Positions 8,317 to 16,631 of a stretch of DNA of 64,000 nt are shown here, one piece after another; position 1 is the first letter of the stretch; each line of letters starts with the position of its first letter. The notes under the pieces are model-generated. The model made no database searches. It saw only the letters and a list, made by a program, of their open reading frames with translations, and was not told the origin of the DNA. The position numbers and the translations under genes are program-made. This DNA is from Planctomycetota bacterium. GTDB lineage: Bacteria; Planctomycetota; Uabimicrobiia; Uabimicrobiales; Uabimicrobiaceae. The stretch covers positions 149,475 to 213,474 of the forward strand of contig JAJDCR010000024.1 in assembly GCA_029260735.1 (NCBI GenBank), read 5' to 3'.

Positions 8317-8970
8317 ATGCGTTTTTTTCTAACTAATATGCTACTATCTGCTTTTTTTATACTATCTGCTTTTTTTATGTCAACGGCAAACGCTGTCCCT
8401 GTCCTCTTTAGCGATCGTGCTACTTTTGAAGCGGCCGTATCTAATTTGGAAAGAGAAGGCTTCGAGGGCAATGATGGGCCTCTTTCTCCTGACGACTTTG
8501 AATTGTTTTCTGCTGTAAAAAGCACCACTACTGGAGGAGGAATGATCTATAGTTCTTTGGCCTCTCAAGGAACCCGCTCAATGGGTTTTCAGAGTGTCGG
8601 GCAGCCTACCTCAGCTATTATAACCTTCAGTGGTTCGATTAATGCCTTTGGGGTAGATATTTTGGACTGGGCGACAAGCTCAGGTAATGTAGCCGCAGTC
8701 AAAGATTATTTTCTTCGCATCGAAAATAATACAGGCAGCCTAGATGAAACTTTAGCAACCACAACAACAGGTGTCACCAACCCCAATCCGCTTATATTTT
8801 TTGGAGTTATTGACTCCGTAGGTTTCAACTCTATTACAATAGAAGCAAATACCAGTTCAGACACTGTAGGGCTAGATGAACTAGTTTTTAGCAGTCCTGT
8901 TCCAGAACCAAGTGCGATGCTTTTGTTCATACTAGCCTTAATTCCCTTACTCAAAATTAGGAATTCGTAA
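8317..8970 (+). CDS. PEP-CTERM sorting-domain protein
   Basis: 217 residues. The signal peptide contains a duplicated LSAFF unit, and the DNA shows an 18-base tandem duplication at about 8343-8378 (tctgctttttttatacta twice). The mature part is a beta-rich domain ending in SDTVGLDELVFS, followed by VPEPSAMLLFILALIPLLKIRNS, a PEP-CTERM tag with a weakly basic end. It resembles the protein at 6008 in layout but not closely in sequence. No enzymatic motif seen, function unknown. Convergent with the NUDIX gene 21 bases downstream. Confidence 0.86.
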   Translation: MRFFLTNMLLSAFFILSAFFMSTANAVPVLFSDRATFEAAVSNLEREGFEGNDGPLSPDDFELFSAVKSTTTGGGMIYSSLASQGTRSMGFQSVGQPTSAIITFSGSINAFGVDILDWATSSGNVAAVKDYFLRIENNTGSLDETLATTTTGVTNPNPLIFFGVIDSVGFNSITIEANTSSDTVGLDELVFSSPVPEPSAMLLFILALIPLLKIRNS

Positions 8971-8991
8971 AAACTTAGGCGGTGGCACGGC

Positions 8992-9453
8992 CTAAATCTC
9001 AAAGTGCCCCCCCTCATAAGACAAGGCAGACAAAGGAAAAATTTGCCCTCCTCTTTCCAAGTAGTAAAATATACGCTCGACCTCAGAACCTCTTAAGGAG
9101 AGCGATTTCATTTCTTCGAGAGTAAACCAGTTGGCCTCTAAAGATTCCTCGTCTGGCTGCGATTTCGGAGGAGTGTTATCAATTGGCTTAGCCGTGAGAA
9201 TTGCCCGAACTCTCGTCATTCCACCTCTAGGAGTATGCTCAAAGCGAATAACCCCATCGACTTCAATCTCGATACCAGCCTCTTCTAAAGTCTCTCGCTT
9301 AGCGGCGCTCAAAAAATCTTCACAAGGCTCTACTCTTCCTGCTGGCAAGTACCAGTGTTGTCCATGCTTTCGTTCATGAACGAGCAAATATTTCCCTTCT
9401 TTCCGAACAGCAACCAGAACAAAAAAATGGGTGGGAATGGGATCTCTACTCAT
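8992..9453 (-). CDS. NUDIX hydrolase
   Basis: 153 residues, typical for a single-domain NUDIX protein. The NUDIX box GX5EX7REUXEEXGU reads G-RVEPC-E-DFLSAAK-RE-TLEEAGI (about residues 38-60), with all four metal-binding Glu/Arg positions present. It would hydrolyse a nucleoside diphosphate linked to another moiety. The substrate class (8-oxo-dGTP, ADP-ribose, dinucleotide) cannot be told. Start ATG at 9453, preceded by AGGAGG a few bases upstream on the minus strand. Its stop codon lies inside a small hairpin (TTAGGC/GCCTAA, 8975-8995) shared with the convergent PEP-CTERM gene. Confidence 0.9.
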   Translation of the reverse strand: MSRDPIPTHFFVLVAVRKEGKYLLVHERKHGQHWYLPAGRVEPCEDFLSAAKRETLEEAGIEIEVDGVIRFEHTPRGGMTRVRAILTAKPIDNTPPKSQPDEESLEANWFTLEEMKSLSLRGSEVERIFYYLERGGQIFPLSALSYEGGHFEI

Positions 9454-9741
9454 AATTTTAGTCCTCCTAATTCATGATTTAACTCAAATTCATCTCTATT
9501 TTAGCAAAAATTCAAAACATTAGAATTAGGTTTTTCTCTTCTTTGAAATATTTCGAAGAGAGCTTTTTTCATCTATAAATTTTTGCTTTACCAGTTTAAG
9601 AATAACGACACTTTCTTTGAAAATCTTTATTTTCTTTGAAAATTTACGATATATCTGTTATCTTTAATACTATGTCAAATAATATTTATCTTGTTTAAGA
9701 GAATCCCCAAAATTTCTAATATCTTGAGAAAAGGCAACACC

Positions 9742-10746
9742 ATGGACAAAAAAATTTGGATTGGCACATTGATTATTTTCTGGATAGTTAGTTTGTCTCA
9801 CGCAACACTTGTTACAGTCAATACGGCAGAGACTTGGGATGGAATATCTAATCCTCATGCTGGTGATGGTGTGCTACTTAATTCAGGTACTTATATCATT
9901 CCCGATGGTCTACAGATAACGGGTTCTGGTATTATCAATATCAACACTAATGCCAATGTCTCATTTGTTTTTCAAAATGCTGGCCTACAAATGGATGGAC
10001 TAATACAACTCACCACCCTTCAGCGCTTCGGCTCAGCTGATTTTTCGATGGACTTAGGAGGGAACAGCATTACCGGTTTTGGTTCTATCACCAATGGTCT
10101 CAATAATTCACTGCATCCTCATAACCTCATCATCAACAATGTGCAAGATGTCAGTCTGAATAGTATCGATTTACATAAACTGGATACTTCCCGAGGGGAT
10201 GTAACAATTACGGCTAATGGGGCTGTTGACATTTCATCTATTAACTTAAGCGATAATGCTGCCGGTGGTAATGATGGGGGGAATTTATTGATTCGCGCAG
10301 CCCAAATCACAGCTGGGACAATCTCCACTCAAACCGATCGAACAGGGGGTGCTACAAACAACGGTAATGTGACACTAGAAGCCTTGGGTTCACCCAATTT
10401 TGATCCTAACGATGCAAGTGGTAATTCTCTGGAAAATACACTGACTCTAGATGGTATCATTAGAACCAGTGGCGCACGGACTGATCATACTGGAGGGAAC
10501 ATAACTTTGCGTGGGGTTGTCATTAATTTGAACGCAGGGTTTGGTATCAATATAAATCCTTCTCCTAATCCTGGTACCTTAGGAATTTTTGCTGGCAATG
10601 GTGATCCTTCTTTGCATCTTTTCGACAATAGCGGTGGGGGGTTTTCTGCTCTTCATAATGTCGAGTTTTCTAACCCCGTTCCAGAACCTTCTTCTTGGGC
10701 TCTTCTGGCGCTTGCTTTGACTTTACTTGTTCGCACTCGTCGATAG
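9742..10746 (+). CDS. PEP-CTERM sorting-domain protein, repetitive beta-rich
   Basis: 334 residues from ATG 9742, chosen because a signal peptide (KKIWIGTLIIFWIVSLSHA) begins there and AAGG precedes it. An in-frame TTG at 9691 would add 17 residues before the signal. The mature part is rich in Asn, Gly, Thr and Ile with recurring D-x-S-x-I-N-L motifs (for example DVSLNSIDLHKLDTSRGDVT), suggesting a parallel beta-helix like filamentous surface proteins. It ends NPVPEPSSWALLALALTLLVRTRR. The DNA of this tail, including bases past the stop, is almost identical to the next gene's. Function unknown, perhaps structural. Confidence 0.86.
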   Translation: MDKKIWIGTLIIFWIVSLSHATLVTVNTAETWDGISNPHAGDGVLLNSGTYIIPDGLQITGSGIININTNANVSFVFQNAGLQMDGLIQLTTLQRFGSADFSMDLGGNSITGFGSITNGLNNSLHPHNLIINNVQDVSLNSIDLHKLDTSRGDVTITANGAVDISSINLSDNAAGGNDGGNLLIRAAQITAGTISTQTDRTGGATNNGNVTLEALGSPNFDPNDASGNSLENTLTLDGIIRTSGARTDHTGGNITLRGVVINLNAGFGININPSPNPGTLGIFAGNGDPSLHLFDNSGGGFSALHNVEFSNPVPEPSSWALLALALTLLVRTRR

Positions 10747-10750
10747 TAAT
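10672..10750 (+). repeat. Near-identical PEP-CTERM tail repeat, copy 1
   Basis: About 79 bases coding the tag, the stop and the next four bases. It matches 11695-11773 with about six mismatches, while the bodies of the two proteins are unrelated. Two codon-neutral changes and conservation across the stop point to recent copying of the tag itself. Confidence 0.8.
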
Positions 10751-10751
10751 A

Positions 10752-10774
10752 TAGGAAGTTCCATACACTGAAGT
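10752..10774 (+). repeat. Fragment of dispersed repeat B
   Basis: taggaagttccatacactga recurs at 13912-13931 and, in diverged reverse orientation, near 12815-12832. Here only the leading end of the element is present, just after the stop of the PEP-CTERM gene. Confidence 0.65.
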
Positions 10775-10938
10775 TCTCTTTTAAAATGTTTTGGCCATAA
10801 AAAGTTCTCCCACTGCCAAGAAATTTAAATCAAGCAACCTTCGGTTTTCAAAAGAACATCGAAAATTTTTTTCAATTTCTTATACTTTAGTTTATAGATG
10901 AAAATTGTCAAAATTTCTTAGTTTCAGGAATCTCACCA

Positions 10939-11769
10939 ATGAAGATATTTTTAATTATTTTATCATATGGGACTTTACTTCACGGTTTATCTTTTTTTAG
11001 TATGAACGTTGCAACCGATGAGTTAGTGCATATCGATGCAAATACAGGCAATGTTACAGTGGTTGGCAATTTGGGAGTGGATATTGCCACAGGTGGAGAT
11101 TTAGCTATTGCCAATGGTAAGTTGTATGCTATTTCTACCAACCCATTTTCGCGAGTTGATTTATTTGAGGTAAATGAAAATACTGGAGCAGCTATTTCCG
11201 CTAACCAAGTAACTTTTTCTGGTGGTGCGGTTACTCATGCTGAAGGTTTTGCTTCAGATGGAGAAAACTTATTTTTGGGATTTTCACGAAACAGTACCTC
11301 CTCTTCTAATACCTTTGGGCAAGTTTTAACGGATGGCTCTGTGGTGGGAGAAGTAAATTTTTCTTCAGGTAGAGACATCGATGCTTTAGGGATTGATAAA
11401 TCAGGTGTCATTTACCAGTTTGATGGTTTTGTTGGTGACACTAACAATGGAAACTTGCACATTCTTGATATAAACAATGTTTCTTCCAGCTTATTGAAAA
11501 ATTATAGCATTAGCAATTTTCGGATGAATGACTTTGTTTTTACTAACGATAGATTATTTGCGATAGATCATAAGCGTTTAGAGCTTCATGAAATCGATCC
11601 TAACAATGGAGATGTTCTTGTTTCTGTGGATCTTAATCCCGGAATTTCGTTATCAGGTTTAGCTTTAGCTGATGATATTATTACCACTGCAACTAACCCT
11701 ATTCCAGAACCATCTTCTTGGGCTCTTCTGGCACTTGCTCTGACTTTTCTTGTTCGCACTCGTCGATAG
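10939..11769 (+). CDS. PEP-CTERM sorting-domain protein, propeller-like
   Basis: 276 residues. Signal peptide MKIFLIILSYGTLLHGLSF, then repeated units such as ATDELVHIDANTGNVTVVGNL, GKLYAISTNP, LFEVNENTGAAIS and LELHEIDPNNGDVLVSV. These look like blades of a beta-propeller of the kind found in secreted proteins that read Asp/Asn-Gly turns. It ends IPEPSSWALLALALTFLVRTRR. The tag DNA is a near copy of the upstream gene's. No catalytic residues recognised. It sits 192 bases after the previous PEP-CTERM gene, so it may be a separate unit. Convergent with the nuclease-fold gene at 11787. Confidence 0.85.
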   Translation: MKIFLIILSYGTLLHGLSFFSMNVATDELVHIDANTGNVTVVGNLGVDIATGGDLAIANGKLYAISTNPFSRVDLFEVNENTGAAISANQVTFSGGAVTHAEGFASDGENLFLGFSRNSTSSSNTFGQVLTDGSVVGEVNFSSGRDIDALGIDKSGVIYQFDGFVGDTNNGNLHILDINNVSSSLLKNYSISNFRMNDFVFTNDRLFAIDHKRLELHEIDPNNGDVLVSVDLNPGISLSGLALADDIITTATNPIPEPSSWALLALALTFLVRTRR

Positions 11770-11773
11770 TAAT
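11695..11773 (+). repeat. Near-identical PEP-CTERM tail repeat, copy 2
   Basis: Pairs with 10672-10750 (see there). The match runs from a few codons before the PEP motif to four bases after the stop. Confidence 0.8.
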
Positions 11774-11786
11774 GCTCTTAGGTTTG

Positions 11787-12677
11787 CTAAGTAATATTAT
11801 CATACTCTGGCACCTTCTGAACTTCAAAGTAGAGAAGAGCATGGTCAGAGTACTCCCTAATCCATTCATCCTTTTCCTCTTCTCTAGATAACTTCGGCCA
11901 TCCGCGGACATCAACATTTGCTCCTCCAAAGTTTTTGAATTCCAAATGATCGGCTGCCACTACGTGATCCAAGTCTGTAGGAGAAAACCGACTTCCTGTC
12001 CCATTAGACCAAGTAGCGTCTGCGTTTTTGCTAAGTAAACGCATGTCTCGGTATTGGGAAAAGCGTTTTAATTCCGCGATCTCGTCTTCGCTAGATATAT
12101 CAAACTGTTGCGATGGATAGTAGTTGAGCCCCATGGTATTCAAGTCACCGAGAAACATATAATTCAAAGGAGCTACCGGAATATCTCGAACGTTCATATC
12201 CGTACCTGTCTCTTCTTTGACCTCTAGTTGAAGCGATTTGGTCAAAACATTCCTAAAATCGTATGCTCTTTTGATCATGTCGTTGCGTAGTCCAAAACCT
12301 TTGGGAGATTGGTTACTTTTGAGGTGGAGAAAAAGAAGAGAGTAGAAGATGTCATTAACAATAACCGTAACGAGAACACCTGGGCGCAAGGTAGATTGGC
12401 CCGACTTAAAGGTAAGCTTTTGAGTAACATAAGCTTGAACAGTTTTTTTGATTCCCACTAGAATCTCTTGGCTTTGCTTGCCTTCTGTAATAAAAAACTG
12501 ATAATTTTTCATCTGCTTAACGAGCTGAGGAAAGATCCGGCGGTTGCTTTTTACCTCATAGAGAGCAACGACATCTGCTTTTTGTTGAGCCAAAAACTCT
12601 ACCGTAGAAGAGATTTTCCTCCTGCTTTCTCCAAATTTTTCGATATTCCAAGACGCGACCGAAAATGCTTTCGCCAT
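11787..12677 (-). CDS. Endonuclease/exonuclease/phosphatase (EEP) superfamily protein
   Basis: 296 residues from ATG 12677, which opens the domain with FSVASWNIEKFG and has AAGGGA upstream. A longer reading to 12815 runs into a dispersed repeat and is rejected. EEP motifs are complete: WNIEKF (Asn, metal), ADVVALYEVK (Glu, metal), MFLGDLNTMG (Asp/Asn), DLDHVVAAD and EYSDHALLYFEV (Asp/His pair). Relatives include ExoIII-like nucleases, DNase I and phospholipid phosphatases. The substrate is not deducible. No signal peptide, so probably cytoplasmic. Convergent with the PEP-CTERM gene ending at 11769. Confidence 0.85.
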   Translation of the reverse strand: MAKAFSVASWNIEKFGESRRKISSTVEFLAQQKADVVALYEVKSNRRIFPQLVKQMKNYQFFITEGKQSQEILVGIKKTVQAYVTQKLTFKSGQSTLRPGVLVTVIVNDIFYSLLFLHLKSNQSPKGFGLRNDMIKRAYDFRNVLTKSLQLEVKEETGTDMNVRDIPVAPLNYMFLGDLNTMGLNYYPSQQFDISSEDEIAELKRFSQYRDMRLLSKNADATWSNGTGSRFSPTDLDHVVAADHLEFKNFGGANVDVRGWPKLSREEEKDEWIREYSDHALLYFEVQKVPEYDNIT

Positions 12678-12748
12678 AAAAAATTTCCCTTGCTGTCTAA
12701 ATAGTGATGACCTGTAAATTGATTTCAAGTGTGAAAGAAAAAAAAAGC

Positions 12749-12832
12749 TTACGCAAAGACGCAAAGTACCGTTCGCCTTTGGCTCACTATACCCTGGGCT
12801 ATTCATATATAACACCTTCGGTGTATGGAATT
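12749..12832 (-). repeat. Dispersed repeat B, copy in reverse orientation
   Basis: Read on the minus strand it runs: ttccatacaccgaaggtgtt, a spacer, agcccagggt, gtgagccaaaggcgaacg, then ctttgcgtctttgcgtaagc. The same order appears at 13917-14122 on the plus strand, with more sequence between blocks. It lies in the 287-base gap between the EEP and pilin-like genes. Confidence 0.75.
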
Positions 12833-12964
12833 AAGAGAAACGTTCTCTTCTATTTATAAACCTTATTTCTTTTGGCAGATTTTATTTTATCTGGAATAAA
12901 CAGAAGTAAAAGGATATTCTAAAATAGAGAACTGTAATGATGATGTTTTTCAGGAGTATTTCCC

Positions 12965-13630
12965 ATGTTAAAAAAGAGGAAAAGTGGTCTTAGTCTAGGA
13001 GCGTGGATAACTCTTATTTTCACAATAATCGTCTTTGCTTCCATTATTCCTACAGGGACTTGTTCTTGCCAAATACAAGCTGAAATTGAAACAAAGGTTA
13101 AAGATAATCTCAGGAGTATTTTAGCAGGACAAAAACTTTTCGCTTCTCTGTATCTTCTGGACCAAGATATTGATGGTTGTGGAGAATATGGTACCTTGGT
13201 AAATTTGTCAAAAGCTTATGGCTCCGAAGAAAGGGTTTTATCCAACTTAATTCCTAAAAACCTAGAGTTAAACGGAGAAAAAGCCATATCTCAAGAAGGA
13301 TATCTTTTTCAAGTATTTTTGCCTGGAGAATGTGATTTTTCTACTCCAGAAGAAGTTACTGATGCCAGGGAAGAATATTTTCGCTGCTATGCTTGGCCCT
13401 TAGAACATTTGAACAGAGTCCAAAGGATTTTTGTTATGGATCAAAACGGAGATATTTACGCTTCTTACAGCAAGAACAAAGCTCCTAAAGCAAATGCCGT
13501 TGTCTTGGCAACTGAAGATACGGAAAATGGTTGGGGTGCTCCTCTTGCAGACAAAGAAGAGAGTAAAGACGGAGGAATGTGGTGGAAACTTCCTCTCGGT
13601 TCGCCTAAAGAAAACATTCATCATCATTAA
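12965..13630 (+). CDS. Secreted or anchored pilin-like protein of unknown function
   Basis: 221 residues, not assigned to a named family with confidence. An N-terminal hydrophobic segment (about 12-32: WITLIFTIIVFASII) is followed by CSCQ. The next part, KVKDNLRSILAGQKLFASLYLLDQDIDGCGEYGTLVNLSK, resembles planctomycete pseudopilin-like and DUF2950-like proteins, in which a helix precedes a calcium-like D-x-D-G-x-G-E-Y turn. A second such turn is MDQNGDIYASYS. The C-terminus ends HHH. RBS CAGGAG lies 8 bases before ATG. It probably faces the periplasm. Alone on its strand between repeats. Confidence 0.6.
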   Translation: MLKKRKSGLSLGAWITLIFTIIVFASIIPTGTCSCQIQAEIETKVKDNLRSILAGQKLFASLYLLDQDIDGCGEYGTLVNLSKAYGSEERVLSNLIPKNLELNGEKAISQEGYLFQVFLPGECDFSTPEEVTDAREEYFRCYAWPLEHLNRVQRIFVMDQNGDIYASYSKNKAPKANAVVLATEDTENGWGAPLADKEESKDGGMWWKLPLGSPKENIHHH

Positions 13631-14161
13631 AGCGTAGGCTTTATAAAAGTAAAGCTTCTTTGTTAAAGTAGGGTTCATTCCGTGAGCTAGCTGTTTCCGT
13701 TCCGAAGCTCGGAAACAAAAAACACTCCTAATCAAATTTTAGTGGGTACTAAGGTCAAAGGAAATCATAGATTCGTTGCCTCCCTAGTCACTCCAACAAC
13801 TAGCTCACTCCATTCACATTTCGCTCCGCGACACTTCTCTTTTCTCCATCATTCTCGCGATCAAATTTTTCAAAAATCGAATTAAAAATCGGGTTCTGGC
13901 ACGAATGACATTAGGAAGTTCCATACACTGAAAGTGTTACACAACACAGCCCAGGGTGAAGTGAGCCAAAGGCGAACGAGCCCTGGGTCACCGATGGGCC
14001 TAAAAATAATACTTGTATGTTCCCTCAGGAAATTCTCTAAGCTTAGAAAGGCAAAAAAAACAAAAATTTCTCCGAGCTTAACTTTTGTATGGATTCTTTT
14101 TGTCCTTGGCGCCTTTGCGTAAGATTTTTTTTGTTATCCCCGCGGATACTTCAAGCAGATT
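13631..14161. other. Gene-free 530-base region with repeats
   Basis: No credible ORF. It contains a hairpin TGTTTCCG/CGGAAACA (13692-13717), an inverted pair gtgagctag / ctagctcac (about 13682 and 13800), and dispersed repeat B at 13911-14123. The hairpin is followed by an A-rich stretch, not by a T run on the plus strand, so it is not a clear terminator for the upstream gene. Confidence 0.6.
13911..14123 (+). repeat. Dispersed repeat B, longest copy
   Basis: Blocks in order: ttaggaagttccatacactg, agcccagggtgaagtgagcc, aaaggcgaacgagccctggg, then tccttggcgcctttgcgtaa near 14103-14122. The agcccaggg/ccctggg blocks form an internal palindrome. The last block resembles the arm of repeat A, so the two families may share an end. 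Confidence 0.7.
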
Positions 14162-14449
14162 TCAACGTCCTAAAGAATTATTCGGCCCATTTCGGCGTAA
14201 CTTTGCTTTTAGGCCAATGTGTAGTTTTAGCCCCGTCCCTTTAACTCCTAAGCGCTTGCTATTTTCCTTCGCTAAATTTTGGCGCCATCGCATCTTCTTC
14301 CTTCGTCTCCGAATAACACTGGGTTTTTCGTAGTAGCCGTATCTTCGTTTTGTCCAAGGTTGGCTATGAGCTGAATCGACTAGCTTATTTAATCGAGAAA
14401 GAGCGCGAGAAATATTTTCATCTTTGTCTGGGATAACTTTGATGGTCAT
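14162..14449 (-). CDS. rpsU: Small ribosomal subunit protein bS21
   Basis: 95 residues. The bS21 core is clear: TIKVIPDKDENISRALSRL at the start and RRYGYYEKPSVIRRRRKKMR, corresponding to the universal R-x-x-YEKP-x-x-x-R-x-R region. bS21 sits on the 30S platform near the 3' end of 16S rRNA and affects initiation. This one is longer than the common 60-70 residues, with a basic tail (about 62-95). A strong SD AAGGAGG lies 8 bases before the ATG. The Fic gene ends 28 bases upstream on the same strand, so the two are probably co-transcribed. Confidence 0.87.
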   Translation of the reverse strand: MTIKVIPDKDENISRALSRLNKLVDSAHSQPWTKRRYGYYEKPSVIRRRRKKMRWRQNLAKENSKRLGVKGTGLKLHIGLKAKLRRNGPNNSLGR

Positions 14450-14477
14450 TTTCTTTGCCTCCTTATCTCACCAGAAA

Positions 14478-15332
14478 TTAACTACCTGGAGATTTGCTTT
14501 TACTCGCTCTTTCTAGTTCTTGGATAATCGTATTTTCGGTCTGGACTAGTGACTCGCCTATAAATAAAATAAAGGGCTCTAGGTTTCCTTTGTCCGCGGC
14601 GCTAAGAGATTCGATATAATGGCGCCTTCGTTCATTACGGACGATAGCAGGTGGGTATTTTTTTTTCATCAAGATTAAGTTCATTAATATTCTGGCTCCC
14701 CGACCATTTCCATCATCAAAGGGGTGAATTCTGACAAAGTTATAATGGGCTATGGCACAGGTTATAGTAGGATGAAACTTGTCTATATTGCTGTGAATCC
14801 AGGAGCATAAGTTTTCCATCTCTGTTTGTACATGTATCGGCTCTACATAGTAATAGATCGTTCCATCTAGTTGGAGAACATGGTTAGGAAGTTTTTTATA
14901 TAGTCCTGGTGTCGCAGGTTTTTTTACTTTTTGCCCTTGCTCGTTCCTAGCTTCGGTAGACTTGACTCCAGAAAGAAGCAAAGCGTTGAGTTCTTTGATC
15001 AAGGACTCTGTTATTTCTCTATCATCTTTAATAACTTCCATTAGATAGTCTATGGCTTCTGCATGATTGCGAGTCTCTAAAAAATCCTTAAACGGTTTCC
15101 CCTCCACCGTTAAGCCATATTCAAGAAAAAATATAGTCTCTCCTTCGCTTAAAGTATTTCCTTCTATCGCATTGGAATTATAAGTCCAGGAGAACTTTAA
15201 TTTTTTCTGAATCGTTTTCCAAAGCTCAGGATCGATATTCTTATGCTCTTGAATTTGCTTATTTAAGAGAGTAACCTTTTCTAATATATCTCGGATCTTC
15301 GACGATTCGCAAAAGGAATAGTTTGAGACCAT
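14478..15332 (-). CDS. Fic domain protein (AMPylase/NMPylase), class II-like
   Basis: 284 residues. The Fic core motif HPFDDGNGRGAR is at 203-214: H203 is the catalytic base, D207 takes the acidic position for Mg, and R211/R214 are the phosphate-binding arginines. An inhibitory helix motif S/T-xxx-E-G/N occurs before the core as SNAIEG (53-58), with Glu57 the expected autoinhibitory residue. Family knowledge: Fic enzymes transfer AMP or another NMP to a Ser/Thr/Tyr of a target, and some also remove it. The target is not encoded in the sequence. The rpsU gene follows after 28 bases. Start ATG 15332 has AAGGA upstream. Confidence 0.92.
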   Translation of the reverse strand: MVSNYSFCESSKIRDILEKVTLLNKQIQEHKNIDPELWKTIQKKLKFSWTYNSNAIEGNTLSEGETIFFLEYGLTVEGKPFKDFLETRNHAEAIDYLMEVIKDDREITESLIKELNALLLSGVKSTEARNEQGQKVKKPATPGLYKKLPNHVLQLDGTIYYYVEPIHVQTEMENLCSWIHSNIDKFHPTITCAIAHYNFVRIHPFDDGNGRGARILMNLILMKKKYPPAIVRNERRRHYIESLSAADKGNLEPFILFIGESLVQTENTIIQELERASKSKSPGS

Positions 15333-15460
15333 GGCTTGTTCCTTGTATTTCTGGCTTCTAAAAAACGGGCTTCCCAGCTATTCATATTAAAGAAGAGGAT
15401 AGGCATTACAAGAATAATTTCAGGGAAAATCGGATAGTTTTTTTTCAGAATCTATTTCTT

Positions 15461-15642
15461 TCCCCTCCGCGGTCGATTTTGAGTAGAAAAGAATTTCACG
15501 CAAAGACGCAAAGAAAAGCAAAGGAAGGTCTAAAAAATCTTTCTCTTGATCTTGATAAAATTCTCAGAATTTATCTCTTGCCTGGATCTTTTTCTCCTTG
15601 GCGTCTTTGCGTGAAATTCTTTTCTTTCTTCAACTTTAAGGC
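15461..15642 (+). repeat. Dispersed palindromic repeat A, copy 1
   Basis: A perfect 25-bp inverted repeat (15485-15509 with 15601-15625; core cacgcaaagacgc / gcgtctttgcgtg) encloses a 91-base interior. Short shared flanks are gcggtcgattttgag on the left and caactttaaggc on the right. Related copies are at 18918-19255, 36572-36855 and 46256-46520. This family is known across many bacterial genomes because its frames translate to HAKTQRR-like peptides. It occupies most of the gap between the Fic and next PEP-CTERM genes. Confidence 0.85.
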
Positions 15643-15802
15643 ACTCACTTTGTTCTAACTCTGCCAATCTCCAAAAAAAATTTGCTTATAGCCGCCAGTT
15701 CCAGTAAACTAAAAGAATAAGTGCTATAATTTTATTAAAAAAATAAAACAAACTATATTAAACATCTTCCTCTTTACAACTTTTATTGGCTTGGTGACAG
15801 TT

Positions 15803-16555
15803 ATGAAAAAAATTATCTTATTGTTTCTTCTTGTAGTGCCTGCTTATGCGATGAATATTGGGTACTTTGATACTTCTCGGGCAACGGGAACATTAGACGA
15901 CTTTGCCACCAATGCAAAACAGAGTTTACTTGATTCGGGGCATAGTTTACAAAGTACTTCTGGGATAAATGGTACATTTTTATCCAATGTCGATGCTTTT
16001 TATACAGGAAATATTTTGAGTCTCAGTTCTGAGGAAGTGAGTGCTTTACACAACTTTGTCGATATCCAGGGTGGCTTTTTGTTTTTTCAATTAGACAATG
16101 GTTTTGCGGAAGAAATTACTACGGCCAACTCAGTGCTGAACCATTGGGATATCGTTGTTGATAATACGACGGGATCTTCTCCTGGAAGTGTTGTTAATTC
16201 TAGTTCTCCTTGGATGTCAGGAGCAACGGGAAGTTACACTTCGGCAACCTACCGAAAATTGGTAAGCACATCTTCTGATTTTATTCGCTTGGCAGAAGGC
16301 GATAATGGGGATCTTCATTTGGGAGTGCTGGAGTCCGATGTTGGGCGTGCTGGAAATGTATTTATTAGCACCGAATATGGCATGTGGTTTGTCGGCGGGC
16401 TTCCTAGTGCAAATGAGACTTTATGGGACAACATCTGGAATAATGCTGCAAATGTAACTAGCACAGAAGTGGTACCTGAACCAAGTAGTTTCTTCACTAT
16501 TGGATTAGCTCTGGTTTTTCTAGCTTTTAAGAAAAAAAAGACCTCTTTGCTCTAA
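15803..16555 (+). CDS. PEP-CTERM sorting-domain protein
   Basis: 250 residues from ATG 15803, where the signal peptide KKIILLFLLVVPAYA begins. A TTG 12 bases earlier is an alternative. The mature part begins MNIGYFDTSRATGTLDDFATNAKQSL, then VDAFYTGNILSLSSEEVSALHNFVDIQGGFLFFQLDNGF. This layout resembles glutamine-amidotransferase-like or ThuA-like flavodoxin folds that ask whether a file- or time-like threshold loop is present. No catalytic Cys or His triad is seen, so I do not assign an enzyme activity. It ends VPEPSSFFTIGLALVFLAFKKKK. Tail-to-tail with the next PEP-CTERM gene. Confidence 0.83.
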   Translation: MKKIILLFLLVVPAYAMNIGYFDTSRATGTLDDFATNAKQSLLDSGHSLQSTSGINGTFLSNVDAFYTGNILSLSSEEVSALHNFVDIQGGFLFFQLDNGFAEEITTANSVLNHWDIVVDNTTGSSPGSVVNSSSPWMSGATGSYTSATYRKLVSTSSDFIRLAEGDNGDLHLGVLESDVGRAGNVFISTEYGMWFVGGLPSANETLWDNIWNNAANVTSTEVVPEPSSFFTIGLALVFLAFKKKKTSLL

Positions 16556-16631
16556 ACTCGCCTAACTTTAATCCTATCTTTTTTCTTCCGTCCTTTGATC
16601 TGTTAGAAAAGAGAGATTAAAATTGTTTTTT

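Noticed and set aside
15803..16555. ThuA/glutamine-amidotransferase-like enzyme
   Set aside because: A loose similarity of the early fold only. No catalytic Cys-His-Glu set is present, so no activity is assigned.
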